This document shows positions 51,582 to 59,313 of a DNA stretch of 64,000 nucleotides, in pieces. The notes beneath the pieces were generated by a model, which worked only from the letters and a program-made list of their open reading frames with translations, was not told where the DNA came from and made no database searches. Location of the stretch: assembly GCF_009760925.1 (NCBI RefSeq), contig NZ_VRLV01000012.1:62001-126000 (forward strand), written 5' to 3'. Source of the stretch: Nonomuraea typhae. Lineage in GTDB: Bacteria; Actinomycetota; Actinomycetes; Streptosporangiales; Streptosporangiaceae. Each line of letters starts with the position of its first letter. The stretch's first letter is position 1. The translations under genes and the position numbers were made by a program.

Positions 51582-52925
51582 TTGCTGCAGTTCGACCGGC
51601 GTGTCGGGCCCGACCTGGGCGTCACCTACCCGTCGCGGGAGACGCCCGCGTGGTTCAGGGACGCCAAGTTCGGAGTGTTCGTCCACTGGGGCCTGTACTC
51701 GGTGTCCGGCTGGGCCACCCCCCGGCTGCCGGGGGAGACCGTGCCCGTGGAGCTCGAGTACAGCCACCACCAGTACGCCGAGTGGTACGCCAACACCGTC
51801 CGCATCCCCGGCTCGCCCACCCACGCCTTCCACGAGCAGCGGTACGGCGTCGGCCGCTCCTACGAGGACCTGGCCGACATCTGGGAGACGCCGGAGTTCG
51901 ACCCGCCGGGATGGGCCCGCCTGTTCGCCGAGTGCGGCGCCCGCTACGTGGTGCCCACGGCCAAGCACCACGACGGCTTCTGCCTGTGGGGGACCGCCAC
52001 CACGCCCTTCAACAGCGTCCGCCGCGGCCCGCGCCGCGACCTCATGGCCGACCTGGCCGCCGCGGTCCGCCAGGAGGGGCTCCGGCTGGGGTTCTACTAC
52101 TCCGGCGCCCTGGACTGGCACGTCTCCTGCTTCCCGCCCATCCAGTCGCTGACGGACCTGTTCACCCTGCGCCGCAACGACGCCGCCTTCGCCAGGCACT
52201 CCTTCGAGCAGGTGGCCGAGCTGATCGACCGGCACGCCCCCGACCTGCTGTGGAACGACATCGACTGGCCCGACGCGGCCAAGGCGGCCGGGCCGTACAG
52301 CCTGAGCGAGTTGTTCGCGCGCTTCTACGAGCGGGTGCCCGAGGGCGTGGTCAACGACCGGTGGGGGGTGGCGCACCTGGGCTACCGCACCCGGGAGTAC
52401 CAGTCGGAGGCGCAGGCCGCGCCCTGGGTCTGGGAGGCCACGCGCGGCCTCGGCCAGTCGTTCGGCTACAACCGGGCCGAGGACGAGCGGCACCTGCTCG
52501 GGCGGACCGAGCTGGTGCACCTGCTGGCCGACACCGTGGCCAAGAACGGCAACCTGCTCCTCAACATCGGGCCGAGGGCCGACGGGGCGCTGCCCGAGGA
52601 TCAGGTCTCGCGCCTGCGCTTCCTGGGGGAGTGGCTGCGGGCGCACGGCGGGGCGATCTTCGGGACCCGTCCCTGGGTACGGCATGCGGAGCCGGCCGGG
52701 GAGGCGGTGCGGTACACCCTCGGCCCGGACGGCCGGCTCAACGTCATCGTGCTGCGGCCGGAGACGGGGGCGTTCCGGCTGGCCGGGGATCTCGTGGAGG
52801 CGGCCCGGGGCACGGCGTCCTGGGGTGCGGAGCCGGCCCGGGTGGATGAATCCGGAAATGTCGCCATCCCGGAGGCGCTCCGCGGGCTCCCCGCAGCGGT
52901 CCTGACCCTGAAGGCGCCATTCTGA
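51582..52925 (+). CDS. GH29 alpha-L-fucosidase
   Basis: 447 residues from a TTG with AAGGA six bases upstream and 11 bases after the permease. The GH29 opening is WFRDAKFGVFVHWGLYSV (~24-41), then YVVPTAKHHDGFCLW (~120) and the nucleophile segment DLLWNDIDWP (~220). The family's TVAKNGNLLLNIGPRADG is near 320. No signal peptide is visible, so it probably acts in the cytoplasm on fucosides imported by the transporter encoded before it. The last codons lie in a 20-bp tandem repeat. Confidence 0.92.
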   Translation: MLQFDRRVGPDLGVTYPSRETPAWFRDAKFGVFVHWGLYSVSGWATPRLPGETVPVELEYSHHQYAEWYANTVRIPGSPTHAFHEQRYGVGRSYEDLADIWETPEFDPPGWARLFAECGARYVVPTAKHHDGFCLWGTATTPFNSVRRGPRRDLMADLAAAVRQEGLRLGFYYSGALDWHVSCFPPIQSLTDLFTLRRNDAAFARHSFEQVAELIDRHAPDLLWNDIDWPDAAKAAGPYSLSELFARFYERVPEGVVNDRWGVAHLGYRTREYQSEAQAAPWVWEATRGLGQSFGYNRAEDERHLLGRTELVHLLADTVAKNGNLLLNIGPRADGALPEDQVSRLRFLGEWLRAHGGAIFGTRPWVRHAEPAGEAVRYTLGPDGRLNVIVLRPETGAFRLAGDLVEAARGTASWGAEPARVDESGNVAIPEALRGLPAAVLTLKAPF

Positions 52926-52996
52926 CCATGCAGGCACCGTCCCGACCCTGTAGGTGCCGTCCTGACCGTAGGCTCCGTGCTGAGGCTGAAGGCGGC
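52903..52996 (+). repeat. Degenerate 20-bp tandem repeat across the fucosidase 3' end
   Basis: Units start at 52903, 52923, 52943, 52963 (18 bp) and 52981 (16 bp), all of the form TGACC(C/A)TG-AGG-GCCGTCC. The fucosidase stop TGA is the first three bases of the second unit. The last unit ends at the stop of the convergent TPR gene. Confidence 0.8.
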
Positions 52997-54384
52997 TAGG
53001 CCCGCCGTACCAGGTCCTCGGCGCGGAGACGGGCGGCCGCAGCGGCGCCGCGCTCACCGAGCTGCTCGGCCAGGGCGCCCTGCTTGAGCCAGTTGAACGG
53101 GCTGCACGGCCGTACCCCGATGCGCTCGCTCAGCAGCACCCGGGCCACGTCCCGCCGCCCGCCGCGCAGGGCCGCCTCCAGCAGCGTCTTCTGGACGGCG
53201 TCGCGCTGCGCGTGGCTGCCGCCGAACTCGTTGACCCGGTGCCGGATCGGATACAGCAGGTCCACCACCTCGTCGAACGCCCCGCGGCCGTAGGCCACGA
53301 GCGCGCGGCAGACCGGCAGGCCCACCCGGGCGGTCATGTCCCGGTTGGTCACGCCGGGACGGGCCTCGGCGAGGTAGCGTTCCCGGCCGGCGATGAGCCG
53401 GTCGGCCTGCGCGATCCGCCCGGCGCCGACGTAGGACATGACCGCGTGCATGTCGTTGAAGGCGTAGAACGCCTCGCCCATCTTGGGCTCCCACGCGTCG
53501 GCCAGCGCCTCCCAGCGGCCGTCCCCGTCGTGGCCCTCCAGGCGGAGCCGCCACAGCAGCGCCGCCGCGTCCAGCAGCTCCATGGCGCCCTCCCCACCGG
53601 CCAGCACGGCGTCGTAGACGCCGAGCGCCCGCCCGATGTCCCCGGACTCCAGCGCGTAGAGGGCGTAGTGCCACCAGTTGTGCACGTTGAAGAACGTCCC
53701 GGTGGACCAGTCGTCCAGGCGGGCGTCGAGGTAGCGGATGCCCGCGCCGAAGCGGCCCTGCATCTCGTAGGTGTGCACGACCGCGTGGATGCCCCACACG
53801 TCGCGGGCGTTGAGCTCGACCGCCTTCAGCGCGACCTCCTCGGCGCGGTCGTAGTGCCCGGCCTCCTCCAGGCCGAAGGCGTACATGCCCAGCACGTGCC
53901 CGAAATGCCGGTCGTTCTCCGACCACGCGGTCAGGGCCCCGCCGATCCGGTCGCGCAGCGAGCGGGCGTCGCCGGTGAAGAAGTCCACCTGGTGCCCCAC
54001 GGCCAGGGCCAGCGCGTCCCGTGGGTACTCCTCGGTGATCTCCTGCAACCGCGCGCCGCAGGTGCGGAAGTCACCGTCCAGCAGGGCCTGCACGCCGTCG
54101 ATGTGGGCCCGTTCCCTGGGCGACAGGGCGGCCGGCCGTACCGAGGCGCGAAAGGCGGCGAAGCGCTCACGGGCCGCCCGCGCGTCGTTCACCTCGGTCG
54201 TGAGCAGCCCCAGATATGCCTGGAGCACGTTGCCCATCGCGAACCCCGGCTCCGCGGCGAGCGCGGCGGCGGCTTCGGCGTCCACCTCGACGCGGAAGTG
54301 GAGAAGCTCGTCGACGGCCCGGTCGTAGTGCCGGACGGCCTCGCCGGAGCCGGTGATCGCGAGTCCATGCTGGTCGGTGCTCAT
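52996..54384 (-). CDS. Tetratricopeptide-repeat protein, TTC38-like
   Basis: 462 residues, no signal peptide. Helical repeats run through the protein, with ALKAVELNARDVWGIHAVVHTYEMQGR and FFNVHNWWHYALYALESGDIGRAL (~225-250). The HNWWH stretch and the length match the TTC38 family found in bacteria and animals. The molecular role of this family is not known. It stands alone between the convergent fucosidase and the subtilase gene 25 bases downstream of nothing obvious. Confidence 0.82.
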   Translation of the reverse strand: MSTDQHGLAITGSGEAVRHYDRAVDELLHFRVEVDAEAAAALAAEPGFAMGNVLQAYLGLLTTEVNDARAARERFAAFRASVRPAALSPRERAHIDGVQALLDGDFRTCGARLQEITEEYPRDALALAVGHQVDFFTGDARSLRDRIGGALTAWSENDRHFGHVLGMYAFGLEEAGHYDRAEEVALKAVELNARDVWGIHAVVHTYEMQGRFGAGIRYLDARLDDWSTGTFFNVHNWWHYALYALESGDIGRALGVYDAVLAGGEGAMELLDAAALLWRLRLEGHDGDGRWEALADAWEPKMGEAFYAFNDMHAVMSYVGAGRIAQADRLIAGRERYLAEARPGVTNRDMTARVGLPVCRALVAYGRGAFDEVVDLLYPIRHRVNEFGGSHAQRDAVQKTLLEAALRGGRRDVARVLLSERIGVRPCSPFNWLKQGALAEQLGERGAAAAARLRAEDLVRRA

Positions 54385-54409
54385 GCTCCCAAGCTACTGA
54401 CATCCACGC

Positions 54410-55603
54410 TCACGGAGGGCAGATCACCAAGCCCGCGCCGATGTCGGTGAAGTCGGCGTCGGCCGCGAAGCCCTGCCGGGTGGCCGAGGTGAGCAGCCTG
54501 TTCGTGACCACCGAGGCCCGCGCGGCGGCCGGCGGCAGCGTCGCGCGCACCTCCTGCCACCACAGCGCCGCGGCCCCCGCCACGTGCGGCGCCGCCATGC
54601 TGGTGCCGTTCTTGGCGGACAGCCCGCCGCCAAGCCGCGCCGAGATCACGTCCATGCCCGGGGCGCTGATGTCGGCGAAGGTGTTGGAGAAGCGGGTGAC
54701 GTCGAGCCGGCCGTCCCTGAGCCGCAGCGCGCCCACGGCGATGACGCCCTCGGCGGCGGACGGCAGCTCCGCGCCCACCTCGAACCTCGGGTTCAGATCC
54801 CGCTTGCTGGAGTTGCCCGAGGCGGCCACGACGATGGTCCCCTTGTCCACGGACGAGCGGGCCGCCACCATGCGCATCAGCGCGTCGAACAGCCGCAGGT
54901 TGCCCCGGTATGCCTCCAGCGCCCGCGAGGTGGCCAGGAAGATCGGCATGCCCTCCTCGACGTTGCGCTCGACCGCCGCGGTGAACGCGAACCCCAGCGA
55001 CATCGTGATGACGTCCGCGCCCTCCTGGAGCGCCCACAGGATCCCGTGCAGCAGCCCGTCCGAGCTGCCGCTGCCGTCGTCGCCGAGGACCTTGCCGATG
55101 AGCGCCTTCCGCAACCCGGGCGCCACCCCGATCCGCATCCCGTCGACGTTCTGGCCGAACACCGTCCCGGCCACGTGGGTGCCATGGCCGCGTTTGTCGC
55201 CGTTGCCGTCGCCGGTGAAGTCCTTCTGCACCAGCTCCACGCCGGTGAAGGCCGGGTGGCCGGGGTCGATGCCGGTGTCGAGCACCGCCACCAGCGATCC
55301 CTCGCCCGTCCGGCCGGAGGCGGCCGCGCCCACCGCCGACACGCCCCAGGTGGTGTTCCCGGACGCCGCGGGCGTCGTGCCCGTCTGGTCGTCGTCCACG
55401 TCCACCGGCAGGCTGATCGGCATCGGCTCGGTCAGCGCCGCCACGTCCGGCTCGGCCGCCAGCTCGAGGGCCTCGCGCTTGGTGAGGTTGACGACCTCGA
55501 GGTGCGGCTCGCCGGGACCCTGCCGCGCCGCCGCCCGCGCCTCCATGGGACCCGCGGTGACCGTCCGGGTCAGATCGCGCAGGACCATGTATCTCTCGCT
55601 CAT
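54410..55603 (-). CDS. Subtilisin-like serine peptidase (S8)
   Basis: 397 residues from the ATG at 55603; no signal peptide, so it may be cytoplasmic or exported by another route. An N-terminal ~90-residue segment (an inhibitor-like propeptide region) precedes the catalytic domain. The triad is complete: Asp in VAVLDTGIDPGHPAF (~112), His in RGHGTHVAGTVFG (~140) and Ser in NGTSMAAPHVAGAAALW (~345), with oxyanion Asn in VVAASGNSSKRD. Substrate unknown. Confidence 0.92.
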   Translation of the reverse strand: MSERYMVLRDLTRTVTAGPMEARAAARQGPGEPHLEVVNLTKREALELAAEPDVAALTEPMPISLPVDVDDDQTGTTPAASGNTTWGVSAVGAAASGRTGEGSLVAVLDTGIDPGHPAFTGVELVQKDFTGDGNGDKRGHGTHVAGTVFGQNVDGMRIGVAPGLRKALIGKVLGDDGSGSSDGLLHGILWALQEGADVITMSLGFAFTAAVERNVEEGMPIFLATSRALEAYRGNLRLFDALMRMVAARSSVDKGTIVVAASGNSSKRDLNPRFEVGAELPSAAEGVIAVGALRLRDGRLDVTRFSNTFADISAPGMDVISARLGGGLSAKNGTSMAAPHVAGAAALWWQEVRATLPPAAARASVVTNRLLTSATRQGFAADADFTDIGAGLVICPP

Positions 55604-55671
55604 CGCTTCCGCCTTTCTGGGTTGCCCCCAGCGTGGGCGACGAGCGCGGCCCCGGCATGAGTACCCCCTAC

Positions 55672-56670
55672 TCAGCCCCTGGCGAGCCGGGCCAGGCGCC
55701 GATAGGAGTCCAGCCGCTCCTCCAGATCGAAGGTGTTCATCGTGACCAGCACCTCCTCCGCGCCCGATCGCTCGACCAGCTCGTCCAGCGCCAGCGCCAC
55801 CTCCCCGGCGGCGCCGTGGATCTGCCCGGCCCGCGCCTCGGCCAGCAGGTCCCGCTCGCGCTCGGTCATCTCCATCGCGAGGATCTCCGCCGCGGGCGAC
55901 AGCGGCGGGAACGCGCCGCGGGTCCTGGACACCGCCGTCGACCACGCCTCCGGCACCTGCAGGTACGAAGCCGCCGCGGCGCTCTCGCCGACCGCGACGT
56001 TCGCCGCCACCATGACGTACGGCGCCGCCGCCCACTCCGAGGGCCGGAACGCGGCCCGGTACCTGGCGACCGCCTCCGGCATCCTCGGGCCGTTGCCGAT
56101 CACCATGGGCAGCCCGTGCTCGGCGGCGAGGTCCGCGCCGGAGCCCATCGCCAGCACGAACACCTCGGGCCGGAGCCCCTCGGCGGGCAGCGCGTGCACA
56201 CCCGGATGAACCTGCTGTTTCCCGGTGAAGTAGCCGAGCAGTTCCTCGAGCCGGTCGCCGAAGTCGTCGGCGTCGGCCAGGCCGTGCCCCAGCGCCTTGC
56301 GGATGCCGCCGGTGAACCCGACGGACCGGCCCAGGCCCATGTCGATGCGCCCCGGATACAAGGACTCCAGGACGCCGAACTGCTCGGCCACCACCACAGG
56401 CTGGTGGTTGGGCAGCATCACGCCGCCGGTGCCCACCCGGATGCGCGAGGTGGCCGCGGCCACCGCGGCGGCCAGCACGGTCGGCGCCGACCCGGCCACC
56501 CCGGGCACGCTGTGATGCTCCGAGACCCAGAAGCGGTGATACCCGAGCTGCTCCGCCTGCCGGGCGAAGCGCACGGTCTCGCGCAGCGCCCGCGCCGGAT
56601 CCTGCCCGGCGCGGACGAGCGAGCGGTCGAGGATCGAGTAACGAGTCACCTCTGGTGCAACACCTGACAC
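55672..56670 (-). CDS. LLM-class flavin-dependent oxidoreductase
   Basis: 332 residues from GTG 56670; a GTG at 56649 (VTRYSILDRSLV) gives a more typical length. Bacterial-luciferase-like fold: RFWVSEHHSVPGVAGSAP (~46-63), IRVGTGGVMLPNHQPVVVAEQFGVLESLYPGRIDMGLGR (~78-116). The MsnO8-like subgroup uses FMNH2 supplied by a reductase. No partner reductase or pathway is nearby, so the substrate is open. Confidence 0.9.
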   Translation of the reverse strand: MSGVAPEVTRYSILDRSLVRAGQDPARALRETVRFARQAEQLGYHRFWVSEHHSVPGVAGSAPTVLAAAVAAATSRIRVGTGGVMLPNHQPVVVAEQFGVLESLYPGRIDMGLGRSVGFTGGIRKALGHGLADADDFGDRLEELLGYFTGKQQVHPGVHALPAEGLRPEVFVLAMGSGADLAAEHGLPMVIGNGPRMPEAVARYRAAFRPSEWAAAPYVMVAANVAVGESAAAASYLQVPEAWSTAVSRTRGAFPPLSPAAEILAMEMTERERDLLAEARAGQIHGAAGEVALALDELVERSGAEEVLVTMNTFDLEERLDSYRRLARLARG

Positions 56671-56689
56671 GCGGAAAGATTCCTAGTCC

Positions 56690-56870
56690 TTGTACAGGCC
56701 ACGGACCAGCGCACCGGCCGGACGGACCGCCCTCCATGTGCACGCGCGGCGTGAACTCCCTGTCCACGGTGTGCGGGGGCACGCCGTGAGTGAACTCGGC
56801 GCCGTACGAGACGGCGAGCCCGGTCTTCTTGCCGTCGACCGCCACGCCGAACCACAGGCGTCCAGGTGGC
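56690..56870 (-). pseudogene. Possible small decayed or frameshifted coding remnant
   Basis: On the minus strand, about 45 codons with strongly GC-rich third positions encode RLWFGVAVDGKKTGLAVSYG and EFTHGVPPHTVDREFTP, up to HME at about 56738. A one-base shift there continues as AVRPAGALVRGLYKD and a stop TAG near 56691. No convincing start or ribosome site is seen. I do not recognise the family. It fills most of the gap between the LLM gene and the small methyltransferase gene. Confidence 0.35.
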
Positions 56871-56926
56871 TCGCCGCTGCAGAGCTTCGTCAGCCCGGTC
56901 GGCGGCCGGGGCTGCCCAGGGGCAAG

Positions 56927-57454
56927 ATGGGATTCATGGCGATACCGGTGCGGCTGACCTGGGCCGTGGACGTGCTCGACGTGCGAGCCGGAGAGCGGGT
57001 TCTGGAGATCGGATGCGGGCGCGGGGTCGCGGCGCAGCTGGTCTGCGAGCGGGGCGGACTGCTCACCGGGCTCGACCGGTCGGCCACCGCGATCCGCGCG
57101 GCGGAAGAGCGCAACGCCGCCCACGTGGCCGCCGGCCGGGCGGTCTTCCGCCTCGGCGCCCTGGAGGACGGGCTCGGCGGCCCGGCTGCCGCGGTGGGCG
57201 GCCTCGGCCAGGGCGGTTACGACAAGGTGTTCGCGGTCAACGTCAACCTCTTCTGGACCCGGTCACCGGCCCGGGAGCTCGCCGCCATCCGGGGCGCGCT
57301 GGCCCGGGGAGGGGCGCTCTACGTCTTCTACGAGCCGCCCGGCCGTGTCGAGGAACTGGCCGTCAAGGTGAGCGGCGCGCTGGAGGCGGGCGGGTTCGCG
57401 GTGGAGACGCTGCGCGCCGAGCCCGGCCTCCTGTGCGTCAAGGGCGCCGGCTAG
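56927..57454 (+). CDS. Small class I SAM-dependent methyltransferase
   Basis: 175 residues from ATG 56927 (AGGGG four bases upstream); ATG 56936 is also possible. SAM motif I is VLEIGCGRGVAAQLV (~27), and the following Asp is in LLTGLDRSATAI. The last part, ALYVFYEPPGRVEELAVKV, fits the usual beta strands 5-6. It lacks any large substrate domain. Its stop shares CTAG with the convergent cyclase gene. Substrate unknown. Confidence 0.82.
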   Translation: MGFMAIPVRLTWAVDVLDVRAGERVLEIGCGRGVAAQLVCERGGLLTGLDRSATAIRAAEERNAAHVAAGRAVFRLGALEDGLGGPAAAVGGLGQGGYDKVFAVNVNLFWTRSPARELAAIRGALARGGALYVFYEPPGRVEELAVKVSGALEAGGFAVETLRAEPGLLCVKGAG

Positions 57455-58404
57455 AGCGCGCGGGAGACGCGGAACGGAACCAGGTCGCCCAGGCCGCGCA
57501 CGTGCAGGCGGTTCACCGGGATCAGGTGGAAGGCGCGGTCGCCGGTCAGGTCCTCGGCCATCTCGGGGTCGGCCAGGATCGTGCCGGGCAGGGCCAGGGC
57601 GGTCAGGCGGCTGGCGAGGTTGACCGTGGTGCCGAAGACGTCGCCCATGCGGCCGATCACCGGGCCCACGGCCAGGCCCACGCGGAGTTCCGGCATGCCG
57701 CGCACCTTGGCGTGGGCCGTGATCAGCCGCAGCGCGATCTCGGCCGTGTCGTGGGCCTTGCCGGAGACGAACAGCACCGAGTCGCCCAGCGTCTTGATCA
57801 CCCGGCCGCCGCCCGAGGTGACCACGTCCGCCGAGCGGCCCTCGAACTCGTCCACCAGGCTCGCCAGCTCGATCTCCGAGATCTGCCGGCTCAGCCGGGT
57901 GAAGCCCACGAGGTCGGCGAAGCCGACGGCCAGCCGTACCGCGGTCTTCTCCTGGTCGACCATGCGGCCGGCGGCGGCGGCGAGCTGCCGGCGCCAGGCG
58001 TAGACCAGCAGCTTCTCCAGCTCCGGCACCACGCGGCGGGCCCGGCGCGTCCACGCGCGGGGCCGCTCGGCCAGCGGCACCCCGGCCTGGTCGAGCTCCT
58101 CGGCGCCCAGCTCGGCCTGCGACTCGGCCAGGCGCGCGGTGGCGCGGCCGAGCGAGCGGGCCATGAGCAGCACGTGCCCCTCGTCGTACAGGCCCCGGCT
58201 GACCATGCCGAGCAGCGTGCGCAGCGCCTCGACGTCGGAGTCGGTGAACTCCACCGCGTCGTCGGCCACGTTGGCGAAGCCGAGCGCCCGCCAGAACTTG
58301 CGCGCGCGGTAGACCGGCACCCCGGCCAGCTCGGCGACCTGGTGGCTGGTGTAACGACGGTGCTCGCGAAGGAACGCCTCGGTCAGCCCGTCCCCACTCG
58401 TCAC
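57451..58404 (-). CDS. Class III adenylate cyclase with Rv1264-like regulatory domain
   Basis: 317 residues from a GTG. Residues ~15-105 resemble the regulatory domain of mycobacterial Rv1264 (YTSHQVAELAGVP, FWRALGFANV, EFTDSDVEALRTL, MARSLGRATARLAESQ), which is a pH sensor there. The catalytic domain (~155-310) has the first metal Asp in FADLVGFTRLSR, the substrate Lys and second Asp in RVIKTLGDSVLF, and the transition-state residues in FGTTVNLASRL. All key residues for cAMP synthesis are present. Confidence 0.9.
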   Translation of the reverse strand: MTSGDGLTEAFLREHRRYTSHQVAELAGVPVYRARKFWRALGFANVADDAVEFTDSDVEALRTLLGMVSRGLYDEGHVLLMARSLGRATARLAESQAELGAEELDQAGVPLAERPRAWTRRARRVVPELEKLLVYAWRRQLAAAAGRMVDQEKTAVRLAVGFADLVGFTRLSRQISEIELASLVDEFEGRSADVVTSGGGRVIKTLGDSVLFVSGKAHDTAEIALRLITAHAKVRGMPELRVGLAVGPVIGRMGDVFGTTVNLASRLTALALPGTILADPEMAEDLTGDRAFHLIPVNRLHVRGLGDLVPFRVSRAL

Positions 58405-58469
58405 GGCTGCAACTTAACACTCTGGCCGGACATTCCGCGCGAACCTCACCGGCCGGGCGGCGAACGCGG

Positions 58470-59222
58470 TCAGTCCAGCAGCGCGCGCAGGGCGGCCCGT
58501 TCGGCGGCCGGCACGTAGCCCACGTAGTAGTCGTACATCGTGCGCCGCGACAGCCGCGCGGCCAGCGGCCCGTCACCGGCGCGGACCGCGGCCAGCACCT
58601 CCTCGTGGTGGCGGATGCTCTGCCGCATCAGCGCCTCCCGGTCGGCCGCCCCGGCGATCTTGTCCGAGACCAGGCCGAGCACGATCGAGCGGACCACCTC
58701 GGTGCAGATCTGGATCAGCTTGTTGCCGCTGGCCCGGGCCACCGCGTCGTGGAAGGCCACGTCCGCCGCGCTGAAGGCGTCGTAGCCCTTCTCCGCGGCC
58801 TCGCGCATCGCCGTGACGGCCGCGTCCATCTCCGTTAACTGCGCCTCGGTCCGCAGCCGGGCGGCCAGCAGGTTGGCCGCCGCGTCGAGCGTCATCCGGA
58901 AGCCCACCAGCTCGCCCAGCGAGAGCTGGTCCACGCGGGCCAGCGTGGTCATCGACTTGTGCAGGGCGGCGGGCGTGAAGGGCAGCACCTCGGCCCCGTT
59001 GGGGTCGCCGGGCCGGGAGCGGACCAGGCCGCGCGCCTGCAGCACGCGCAGCGCCTCACGCACGGTGGAGCGGCTGACGGAGAACTGCGCCATCAGGTCA
59101 CGCTCGCTGGGCAGGCGCTGGCCTGGGGTGAGCGTGCCGCTCTCGACCGCCCCCTCGATCTGCTCGACGATGCGTTCGTAGGCGCGGACCGTACGCACCG
59201 GTTCGAACCGCGGACCGGACAT
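58470..59222 (-). CDS. FadR/GntR-family transcriptional regulator
   Basis: 250 residues. Winged helix: GTLTPGQRLPSERDLMAQFSVSRSTVREALRVLQARGLVRSRPG (~29-72). The C-terminal FCD all-helical domain has the metal-binding His pattern (DVAFHDAVARASGN, ~150; RHHEEVLAAVRAGD, ~205). Divergent from a peptide-type ABC transporter, with a perfect FadR-type palindrome between them; it most likely represses both. Confidence 0.92.
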   Translation of the reverse strand: MSGPRFEPVRTVRAYERIVEQIEGAVESGTLTPGQRLPSERDLMAQFSVSRSTVREALRVLQARGLVRSRPGDPNGAEVLPFTPAALHKSMTTLARVDQLSLGELVGFRMTLDAAANLLAARLRTEAQLTEMDAAVTAMREAAEKGYDAFSAADVAFHDAVARASGNKLIQICTEVVRSIVLGLVSDKIAGAADREALMRQSIRHHEEVLAAVRAGDGPLAARLSRRTMYDYYVGYVPAAERAALRALLD

Positions 59223-59235
59223 GTTATGCGCCCCC

Positions 59236-59289
59236 TTGACCCGAACAGTTCAGGACTGGCAGTGTGCAGAGCCTACTGGTCCGACCAGT
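59236..59289 (+). promoter_or_regulatory. Promoter and FadR-type operator of the peptide-type transporter
   Basis: ACTGGTC-C-GACCAGT at 59275-59289 is a perfect palindrome containing TGGTCNGACCA, the core of the E. coli FadR consensus. TTGACC (59236-59241) and CAGTGT (59260-59265) with an 18-base spacer could be the promoter, placing the operator at about the start of transcription and 25 bases before the binding-protein ATG. Confidence 0.7.
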
Positions 59290-59313
59290 GCACTAGCCAG
59301 GAGGCTGTAGAAC

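Noticed and set aside
54410..55603. Lantibiotic leader protease role for the subtilase
   Set aside because: No precursor peptide, lanthionine synthetase or transporter is adjacent.
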